The notes under the pieces were generated by a model. That model was not told the origin of the DNA, made no database searches, and saw only the letters and a program-made list of their open reading frames with translations. DNA of 15,520 nucleotides from NCBI GenBank assembly GCA_028565715.1, contig JAOXYC010004458.1, positions 1 through 15,520 of the forward strand. Direction: 5' to 3'. A program made the translations under genes and the position numbers. This stretch comes from Phoronis pallida. Lineage: Eukaryota > Phoronida > Phoronidae. Shown here in pieces: positions 1 through 9,000 of the stretch. How positions within the stretch are numbered: the first letter of the stretch is position 1; the number at the start of each line of letters is the position of its first letter.

Positions 1-220
1 TCTTAGGATTCTAAAAATGTATGTCTCATTAACTTGTCACAGGGGTGCTCGTGGACCCTTCTCGGGTACTTAACTATATTGCTCTTTGCATAGGTAATGA
101 GTCAAGGTCATGGTGATTAGAAGATCGAATCTAAACAGTTCCTAACTAAAACGAGTCTGATGGAAAAGCAGCAAAAGTAAGCACCTGTCACCAATGAACT
201 TATTGAGGATTTTGTTCGCC

Positions 221-290
221 CATGGGCGCTCTTTCTATGGCACATTCACACTTTTCAAAATTTGAAATCATTTCTGAAAGAGCGCCCATG
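221..290. repeat. Inverted repeat, 15-bp arms, 40-nt loop
   Basis: Arms catgggcgctctttc (221-235) and gaaagagcgcccatg (276-290) are exact complements. The core GGGCGCTCTTTC is the same word that forms the palindrome at 463-497, so both belong to one repeat family. It lies past the 3' end of the kinase-like gene. Confidence 0.85.
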
Positions 291-462
291 CATCAAAAAG
301 AAAAAAACGCTTAAATACTGGTTCTTTTTTTGAAAATCATGGAACTTTATATTTGAGATCATTAGCAGAACCGTATACAAACTTTGACTCTAGTTCAGAA
401 GATGTTAAGACCCTTTAGTGAGGTGATATATTATTTTAATATTTTAACTCGAAAGGTGCTGT

Positions 463-497
463 TTTCCGAAAGAGCGCCCAGGGCGCTCTTTCGGAAA
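463..497. repeat. Near-perfect palindrome, 17-bp arms, 1-nt spacer
   Basis: Arms 463-479 (tttccgaaagagcgccc) and 481-497 (gggcgctctttcggaaa) are exact reverse complements around a single A at 480. GC-rich core in AT-rich surroundings. Shares GAAAGAGCGCCC with the repeat at 221-290. Looks like back-to-back ends of a small transposable element or a strong hairpin; no gene is associated. Confidence 0.9.
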
Positions 498-585
498 TCC
501 CCGGTACTGTCAAGTGTCATTTGAATACGCGCGTGTCAGTGTTCTAGGAACAGGCTTAGAATCAACTACTGAGTACAAACAATGA

Positions 586-591
586 TTTATT
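586..591 (-). terminator. Polyadenylation signal of the kinase-like gene
   Basis: The plus strand reads tttatt, so the transcript reads AATAAA, about 85 bp after the stop codon at 676-678. The position is typical for a short 3' UTR. The hexamer is common by chance in AT-rich DNA. Confidence 0.45.
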
Positions 592-675
592 ATTAACAAG
601 TAGACTATTCACTGGAGTAAATAAGATTTGAAGAGGTAATCTAAGGATAATATTATGAGAGATGTCAACAGGTTG

Positions 676-2019
676 TCAAGGGGGCTGTGAAATAGACATA
701 AATTTAGATTTTCGACTCGCAGATTCCTTTTTCAAAGATTCTAAGACGCCGTTCCAATTCAAGATACCCTTCTTTAAAACTTTGATTACTTTTCCGAAAA
801 GATTTTTGCTTGTGAAGTAGTTGAAATAGTCCATCAGTTTGCGCGTGCAGACAACGTCTTCCGGTGCCGCCAAGACGTCGTTGAATCGTAGGAATGTAGT
901 GCAGTTACCAAAATCAATTAGAGTTGTTTTTAACTCGTCTTCATCATTGCGTGTTACCATAATGTTGGCGCTACTCAGGTCGGTCAAGGTCATTCCAGCC
1001 TTGTTTAGTGTCGCCACCTGTTGGACAACATCAGCAACAATGTCTATCCAGACGTGATCAGGTTCCCCTGGTTCACCCGCCAACACTGCTAAATTGTTAT
1101 TACCCGCGTACTCCGTTAGTGTCTCACCATGGACAACATCTGTTAGCATACCCCAACGTTCGTACATATAGTCATCGCGCGCTATCGGTAAAAACCCTCG
1201 GAATTTCGGACCACAATTTCTAAGGTTGGCCTTTTTCAGTTGAATTGCTTCTCCACTGACGTCATAAAGACTACTCTTTCCGCGTAAAAATGCTTTCAGC
1301 GCAAGGTACTTTCCGTCTTTTTGCACTAAAAATACACGAGCAAATGCACCTTCCCCAAGCAAAAAGGGTCTCCGGTCAAAATAAACGTACTTGTAGCTTT
1401 TGTGGTCAGCTACCACGTGATCTTTCAGATGACAACACGTCATTTCTGCTGGTCCTATTTCAATGTCCCCGTCGAGTAGTTTTGGTGCAAAATATGCCTT
1501 TGGACTGCGTAAACGTTGCTTGATCAGCGACTCGAATTTTTCTTGGAATTCCTGTGTGTTTGAAAAAATGTATTTACATTCGGAATCATCTATCTTATCT
1601 GATTCTGAAATTAATGGTTTGGATGACTTTGTCCGAAATAAATTGGACGCCTTTTTATTCTTTTCTGAGTTGCTCAAGTCCTGTTTCGAAGATCTACGTT
1701 TAGCTTTTGCAGTTGTATTTTTCGTGTTCTGAATCCGTGTGCCTGGTTTGGTGCGACTAACCGTTTCCCTCGGTGCCTTCATATTAGTCACAGAGTTTGA
1801 TTTCTGGTTTGAACCAAATGGCACAGTGGTGCTCTTATTCGGAAGCTCACACAATCCTTGCACCTTTGTAACCTGGGAATGTTTTACGTTAGAACTAGTT
1901 GTATTCTTCCGCATCTGATCGCGGACCCTCATCATAGCCTTATATCTAGATTCTTGTAAATATCCTGTACCCTTCACTGTCTTGGGTTCACTCTTAGACC
2001 GTGTCGACAAACCGCGCAT
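676..2019 (-). CDS. Divergent protein kinase-like protein, 447 aa
   Basis: Single long open frame, far longer than chance. Residues 1 to about 205 are Ser/Thr/Lys/Arg-rich and look disordered. A kinase fold follows: glycine loop LGEGAFARVF (221-230), Lys242 in LALKAF, probable helix-C Glu257 in GEAIQL, catalytic loop LTDLSSANIMV (Asp347, Asn352), DFG at 369-371 and APE at 385-387. Phosphotransfer residues are therefore present, so activity is possible. Odd points: HRD is replaced by LTD; only about 13 residues separate DFG from APE; and only about 60 residues follow APE, so the C-lobe is much reduced. Substrate and subfamily are not recognised. It lies about 1 kb downstream of the last peroxidase exon on the same strand. 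The ATG at 2019 is the first in this exon, but an upstream coding exon is possible. A match to AATAAA occurs about 85 bp past the stop. Confidence 0.85.
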   Translation of the reverse strand: MRGLSTRSKSEPKTVKGTGYLQESRYKAMMRVRDQMRKNTTSSNVKHSQVTKVQGLCELPNKSTTVPFGSNQKSNSVTNMKAPRETVSRTKPGTRIQNTKNTTAKAKRRSSKQDLSNSEKNKKASNLFRTKSSKPLISESDKIDDSECKYIFSNTQEFQEKFESLIKQRLRSPKAYFAPKLLDGDIEIGPAEMTCCHLKDHVVADHKSYKYVYFDRRPFLLGEGAFARVFLVQKDGKYLALKAFLRGKSSLYDVSGEAIQLKKANLRNCGPKFRGFLPIARDDYMYERWGMLTDVVHGETLTEYAGNNNLAVLAGEPGEPDHVWIDIVADVVQQVATLNKAGMTLTDLSSANIMVTRNDEDELKTTLIDFGNCTTFLRFNDVLAAPEDVVCTRKLMDYFNYFTSKNLFGKVIKVLKKGILNWNGVLESLKKESASRKSKFMSISQPP

Positions 2020-2025
2020 CTTTAC

Positions 2026-3046
2026 CTAGGAGTGAAGTTTAAGCATATGTTAATTAAACCAAAAGGAAGAATTATAATTATAGCCTTCTACTGCCTCAGG
2101 ATGTTTGCGACTAAAACATAGTAGGTATGATAATAGTTCGATAAGCACAGAGAATGATGGGTTCTTCATATTACACACTGAACGCTTGTATAAGTTGTTA
2201 TCTAGAAATAACTATCATTACTTTTGCTCTGAATGAGTCTTCCTCGTGCCATATCAACTCCTTAAGGAGCATACATCGGTATCATTACAGCCATTGCCAG
2301 TCCTAACACGTTTCAAAATACATATAGCCCGAGTTCGCATTAGATCATTGTCTTTTTGACCAAAACGACAACTCAAGACATATTATATTGAATTGGAAAG
2401 GATCGATAATTTTAAATATGTCATTCTACCAAAATTTAGTTCTATTTCGTAAATGGTGAAAATAAAAAGAGTACTTACTTCTTGCATTATTCTATGACGT
2501 CACGTATCGATTGATGGTCTTATGACGATACAACAACCTCATCATATTGAGAAAACACTTCGACTTATATCATGTTTATATTTTATAGCTATCTTAGTAC
2601 TGGTTTATAAATACTGATAATTTTAACATCAAAGCTTTAGGAGTCTGGCTTCAATTATAGAGGATCGTTGATACATTTTTATAATTATGGTTTTTCGTAT
2701 AAATCTGGTTGTTGATGAAAAAGGGCGCCAAAAACCTAGGATTCAATAAGCTTCTTGATTCCTAGCAAAAACATAGAATGAATTAAGCTAGCTGGGATCG
2801 GTAAACTCTTTTAAGAGTTTTAAAAAACTCCGTTTACCTTAAACCTTAACTGTGATTGTTGCATGCCGTCTTAATAAACGTTTGACGTCACTCAACAAAC
2901 AATCAATCGATCTTCTAGCTTTCTCAAAACCCAGCACAGGAACGTACGAGAGAATATTTTGTTGTTTTTTAAACTCAAATAACGAAAACAAGTAAAATCT
3001 AAAATTTGTGTACAATTTCAAAATCTTTGTATTTTTTTGTTTAAAC
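2026..3046. other. Stretch between kinase-like gene and last peroxidase exon
   Basis: AT-rich, with no recognised domain. It contains the possible kinase 5' exon (ending at 2479) and a small inverted repeat ggtaaac...gtttacc at 2800-2838 with an inner aaactctt/aagagttt pair. A 60-codon open frame at 2839-3021 (minus) matches nothing I recognise. The remaining peroxidase blocks were not found here. Confidence 0.5.
2479..2487 (-). CDS. Possible first coding codons (MQE) of the kinase-like gene
   Basis: ATG CAA GAA at 2487-2479 is followed at once by a consensus donor gtaagtac. A matching acceptor (acttcactcctag) lies just before 2025, and the join reads GAA|GTA AAG ATG in frame with the ATG at 2019, adding five residues (MQEVK). 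An in-frame stop lies a few codons upstream of 2487, so this ATG would be the start. The intron would be 2026-2478. Predicted from site consensus only. Confidence 0.4.
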
Positions 3047-3085
3047 CTCGAGTCTGAAGAAGAGTTTTCTTAAGTTCGGCGAACA
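3047..3085 (-). CDS. Exon (tentative): 39-bp peroxidase exon after YRRFC
   Basis: Strong acceptor (tttctccccgaatttgcattgtgcag), phase 1, then 12 codons [13 protein letters not shown]-like and a weak donor gtttaa in phase 1. The family continues after YRRFC with a short segment containing F-x-[DE]-L, as seen here, so the acceptor is likely real. The right border is uncertain: no following exon (the DID-[LF]-x-GG and GDRFWYE blocks) could be found between here and position 1. Confidence 0.5.
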
Positions 3086-6000
3086 CTGCACAATGCAAAT
3101 TCGGGGAGAAACAACGTAAGGGCTAAAGGATAATCGCACGAGATAAGTCGGCAAGAGAAACATAATTATGCAGAATTGTATCTTTAGAACATTACCTGCA
3201 CAAAACCGCCTGTATTCATTGTATGACGGTAAACCGTGATCTCGTCCACGCTGGATGTTCAGAGACGCAAGGTCAAGGCCACGTGACGTCACAGGGTCTT
3301 CAAACAAGTGGTTGGTCAACTGAAAATGAATAGTAAAATAAGACACGATCTTAACTTTTTTAGACTTCATGGGATGTTATCACAGGACCACGCCTTTTCC
3401 CTGATGAAACCTTTTTTAAACGTTTAATCTGTTTTTAGTCTCGTCAAAGTAAAACACTGTAAAATTATATAAATTTGTTAACATTCATTAACTATTACTC
3501 ATTTCTGACAATTGATAATTTTCCTTCGGCTATACTTTGGTCATGCATTTTTATGAAATGAGCAAACTAATTGATTGTGTTTGCTATACGTGTACAAGAG
3601 GCGTTAATTACTTCTTGAGACAGTTTTCCATCACATTTTGACAGCGGCGAATCAAGTAATCCTCTTATTACAGAGTCGGCGCGGCCCATTTTCCTGTCAT
3701 ATAACGGCATCGGTTGGAAGAAGGCATTACGGAGCAAGATTGGCGGCATAGTCGAGTGGTAGTTCGCCGAGACTCGTTTTAGATAATTTTGAACCATCGA
3801 GTGACCAAACCTGTAGGCAGCCGCGGCGAAACTGTTCCGAATTGACGGATCAGTTTCTTCGTCATAGCTTAAAATTGAAAAATGCATCAAGATTAACAAT
3901 TCCCTTAACAATTAAATAACCAATCACGTCACTTGTAAAAGGTCGAAGTTCGAGTGTGCCTTTGTGTGGGAAACCACCACTTGTCCTACCACCACGGTCT
4001 GTGAAGGTTCCGTATTTCGATTAAAGCCGGTTCTATGGTTGTTCTAACAGCTCCAAACTTTCCATATATGTACATGTAAGATACTTATCTGCACTTCCTG
4101 TTTTTTAGAATTAAAGAAAGAGTCAATGAAAGAGTCAATTAGTGTATGTATTATTCATAATCTTCATTAAAAAATGTTTTTGTCCAGAGAAGGCTTTGTC
4201 ACGTCACTTCAATGGTAATCGAATTGAAATACTTTTTCAAATCTTTAAGGCATTGAATCTACCCTTTAAAGAATCCTTCTTTCTGTGGCTCAATTTCATG
4301 ATTTTTCATTCCCTGAACACCAAATATCACTGGCAAGAACTCATTATAGGTCACGTGCTGCAGAAGAGCTCCAATGATCTTCCTCGTTTCTTGAAAGATT
4401 TTCTCGTCCTTCCAATCAGGTTGCAGCTTACTCAGCTCACCAGCGATTCTGTTATGTTCTCGCAGCCACACGGTGTGAAGTGACGTCAGGCCGGTCTGCT
4501 CGTTAGCTCTGTCATCACCTGTATGAGGTTAATCATCATCATTACGATCATCATAATCACATTCATTATCCTCCCAACAGCACGATCATTGTCATCATCA
4601 TCATCATTAGCACCAACATCATCTCCATCATCTCGGTCATGTTAATATTCATTATCGTAATCATCATCAACATCATCCCAACCGTCATCGTCATCATCGC
4701 CATAATCCAAACTTTATCAACCGCAGCTTTTAAAATGTCACGGCATCAATGAAAAAGGGGGACTGCTCTATGTTCCGACAGCTCTATGTTCCGACAACTC
4801 TATGTTCCGACAGCTCTATATTCCGACTGTCGGAATATAGAACCTTTTTTATTTTTCAAAAGGGTTCTACGTTGAATGAAAAGTGGATATAATTAAAGAG
4901 ATCACTGCTGTGACCACAATTAACTATATAGATAAATTTGGAATCTGAAAAAATTTTCTGACCCATCATGGGACTCGAACCCACGGCAGTTTGCTATCTA
5001 GGCAAATGCTCTTCAGAAAATTGTCGGAATACAGAACTGTCGGAATATAGAGTTGTCGGAATATAGAGCTGTAACCATGAAAAAGTACTGAACTAAGGCC
5101 ATATCGTCGGAAAAGGATGTTTCTGTTTGCACATACGGTCAAACGATGAAGAAAACAAAGGTATTAACAACAAACAATTTATTGACTCGGATAATTCCAT
5201 ATCCCAGTAATTCGTGTATATAGCAAGCCTTCCCTTATGCAAGTTTTGTTGATCACTATCCATTATACGCAGTTGGCTGGTTTTTGAAGATTCTTTTCAT
5301 ATCCACGAAATATTGATTTATTGTCTGTAGGTGACACGTACAACAATTCTCCGATCGTGGCCATCTATAAAAACAAAAGACTGTAAATCAATATATATTT
5401 GGCGAATATTCGTGAATATGAAAAGAATCTTCAAACAATGGCCAACTGCGAACAATCAATAGTAATCAACAACATCCCAGTTATATTTCACATACCTAAC
5501 AAATAACACTTGACTTTCTGGTCGTGTTCCGGCAGGACGCAGCTGCTGTTATTAGCGACATCTTGTGGTGGATATCCAGGCTCTGATACTGTCAGCTTAC
5601 CGGATATGAAACTTCGTAAGGAGTGCGTGTGCTCTTTAGATGATCCATATACATTTGAACCATCAATGAACGACGTGATTTGGTTCAACTGCTCACGATA
5701 ACCTTTTTTAAAAAGCAAAATTTCATATCTATTCATGCCAAGAACTTAACACTGAGAATCTTCAACTGCGCCGGCCGCGCTACGCTAAAATTGACGATAT
5801 TTTTAAAAATAAACCACTACTCTCGGGTTTTTTAGCATCTAATTAGAGTTCGACCACTTTCTTAATCTATCTGAATGTTTCATTACAATCGTTGATCGTT
5901 AGATTAGTTAATTCGCAATAAATCGATATATCACATTCGTGTTGGGTCGCGCTTTAACTGAGTACTAATGAAGCAGTTCTTTTCAGCGACACTTGGTGGC

Positions 6001-9000
6001 GCATTGCCGTCTGGGCCAATCAGATTGCAGTAAATTCAGTGCGCGCCATCTACGGCTGATTATGAAAGCTCTAATCTGGGGCGATATATCAAGCCCCAGT
6101 GATAGATTCTATGTGATAAGTTCTTGCTATAACGTATTGTTTGCATTAAATTGTTGTCACCTTATGAAATTACATAGCGTATCTTCTGTTTCAGCCGTGA
6201 CGAATGATCAATTTGTCAACAAGTTCTAAAAGAATGGTTTGATTCTTTAGATATTTTTCCTTCAAATGTTCACCTACCGAGTAAACACATAGAGTTAGGC
6301 GCTGGAGCTGACCGAACAAAGTTCATACACTCGCCAAGAGGGTCGTCCTTGTCCATATGGATAGGGAAGCAAGACGGTCTGGAAAAACATTGCAGCATTG
6401 ACGTACAAGGAAGAAAACCATTTATGCCTACTCATTCTTTGTGGGTTGGGCCTTCTTTTGAATTAAAGAGTTTATCATAGTAGAAATAACTTGTGTGCCT
6501 GACACAGATTTGTTCTGGCAAGACATTCGCCGTGAAATTCCATGACTAACAAATTGATTTTTTATTCGAAACATTGGAGGTAACTTATGTTTCTGCGTGC
6601 TTTACTATAAGATGTGTTTGATGTTTCCTACTAGTTAAAATAACCTCTTTAGTAGAATGAGTTACCATTGTGAATGACGCTTACCACATGCTTTTCTTAT
6701 ATGAATGTAGGAAGTTGACTAAGTCAGGGGAAACTTAGAATACTTCTAGAAGTGTTCTAGAAGTTAGCTAGAAGTGTTTTGATAACAGTTATTGTACACA
6801 ATTCTAAAGCTTATTGACTTGCGTATAGCAATGGCGAATAATAGGCCAATTACCGGTCTATCCCTTCATTGTTCGGTAACAATGCCCTTAACAAAAGAAT
6901 ATTAATCCGGGGATTAGGGGATTAATTAGATCCAGTGCACGCCGGACAATAGAGCAGAACAATAATAGAACAATAACTAGCTTCCACCTAGCTTCTCTGT
7001 TTTGCCTGGGTAATATTTGAGATATAAACTGTAGTTGTCGTTAGAGCATGAATATCATTCTCCTACTCTCTTCTAAAATCACCCGAAATGCAGTGTGGGC
7101 ATAACACTTTCCAGAAGTATGACAGCAAACACATGTTTGTATTTGACTAAAAGTCACGTAAGGAGTGTACCTACCTTTCTTCTATTCTCTTAGCTCCTAA
7201 AGTGGATTTTTCTGGACAGCAAGAAAAATCGGAACCATTGAATCCTGAAATCAAACTCAAACATAAAACGTATGTTCTTTAAGGAGACTTGGTGTTCAGA
7301 AACCTTTAGGAGTGGTCGTTCATATTTATATTTGTCATTTGTGGAACAGCAAGGTGAAACATTGTACAACCCCTTTTGTAAAATTATATTCTCTACGCAA
7401 TTAGGAGACATCCAAGTAGCAATTCATTACGTATCTGATTTGGAAAAAGTAATGTCAGGGTATTCATTTAGTACTGGCAAATTGTTTCCACTCTTTCTTC
7501 ATAGATTAGGGAAAAGGTAACCTGACACTTGCCATAACATGTCATTCTTGACTTGTAATTTTAAATAGCTATGTTAAATTAGGAGCTAACATTATTCATA
7601 CATGCTACTATACATTGCAATAACCCACCTTTACTCACTGGGGTAGAGTCGATATCGTGATCAAGAAACTGTCCCCACTGCATCACCATCAACGTATGTT
7701 TAGTGTCGTCATCATTCTCGCGAGACTGCTGGTGAACTGCGAGACTCACAGCACGAGCACTTGGGAGACGACTTCCGTCTTTGGCCAGGACACGCGGTGA
7801 CCCAGTGACTTGGGTGAAAATACAAACATTTCGTTTATTGAAAGGGATACTTTAAAAGTTTGACCAGTGCACAACTTCAATGCTGGTTTGTTTGTTAACC
7901 AAAAATCCGTTTCAATCATACCGGTTAATAACATCTCTGCGTCAATGTTGAATGCAACTGAGACCAACAACAGCATGTTCGCCTTGTGATTTAACCAATA
8001 GATAAGCAAAAACTATTAAAACATTATCATGTCTCGATCTTTAAATCATTCTTAAAATTTCAGAAAACCCCTAAATCTGACCCTTGATTTAGAACTTGAT
8101 CAATGTACAAGAATACATGACTCACGATCTCCATATCTAGCCTGCAGGAATCTAGGCATTGGTGTGAGCGCAGCGCCCCAGAGCGGATGATGGATGTTAT
8201 TACACTTCCCATCGGCACTTCTATACATATCTGCCGTATTACACACGGGGTGATTCTTGAACGGACATCGTAGCGGAATTTCCAGGTTCAGGTCTGACAG
8301 TGTGGCACTTGATCCGAGACTATGATAACAGTTGAAGACAGGTTCAATGTTAAAAAGGCGAACTGGGTATTAAAATAATAGATACACGAGGTGGATCAGA
8401 GAAAGTCTCTTCATAAAACAAGCTGGTGAACATTCTATAAATCGGGAAATTGGCAAGTTTCAACTTCCGGATTGTTATAATGGAGTGATTCGCCGCCCCA
8501 ATGTATTCCTACGCCACGACTAACAGAGTACATCAGTTCTGAAGAGTTGGTGAGAATGTTAAAGTGAGTGAAATTTTTCTTACTTGGAAAATGTTATACT
8601 TTTAAATAGACGTAACACGTTTCACAATTTACAAATTGCATTTTCAAACGAATGTTACGTCTATTGAAAAGTGTTTTTCTACTCATCTTCTCACTACGAC
8701 TACTGAGCGGCCGTGATTATCGTCTACAAGCACAGAAAGATGGTCTTACCGGGCAGCTACTTGGTTTGCGATACTCAGACCCTCTTTGCCTATGTCCGAT
8801 ATATCGGTGACCTCCGGTCTAGCTCTTAAAAATGCTAAGTGCAGCGCATTTGGACCTTGATGCAACTTCCGGTCAATACCTAGATTACAGAGAGGAACAT
8901 AATAGTCCTTTCGTGAATTCAAAGTACGAAGAGAGGAAGCTAAGCGTATTTTTATAATTAGTTCCCAAGTATAAATCACCGTTATGGATTACATGCGTTA

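Larger units (their letters stand above)
1..675. other. Intergenic or intronic DNA left of the kinase-like gene
   Basis: No coding exon was recognised on either strand. It holds the two related inverted repeats (221-290, 463-497) and the probable poly(A) signal at 586-591. Missing peroxidase 3' exons were looked for here and not found. Confidence 0.5.

Noticed and set aside
839-1732. Four plus-strand open frames (60-90 codons)
   Set aside because: They lie antisense to the kinase-like gene and have no domain signal; shadow frames.
2410-2445. Minus-strand KFW followed by a stop, resembling the GDRFWYE end of peroxidases
   Set aside because: An in-frame stop replaces Tyr, no GDR precedes it and no acceptor is visible; coincidence.
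2839-3021. 60-codon minus-strand frame after the last peroxidase exon
   Set aside because: Lacks any peroxidase block and begins in intron-like AT-rich DNA; not supported as an exon.
3567-3611. Read-through of the proximal-His exon (VINASC...)
   Set aside because: Ends in a stop and does not match the family; the donor at 3611 joins properly to LTNHLFE.
4961-5013. Functional tRNA gene
   Set aside because: The B-box and T arm are good, but the 5' acceptor strand and a normal D arm are missing.
7190-7411. Minus-strand frame with NVSPCC, at first taken for the peroxidase CC segment
   Set aside because: Its splice phases do not fit the neighbouring exons, whereas 7175-7244 in another frame fits exactly and reads [12 protein letters not shown] into SCFPI.
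7746-8009. 87-codon minus-strand frame
   Set aside because: It overlaps the distal-His exon in a different frame and carries no family motif.
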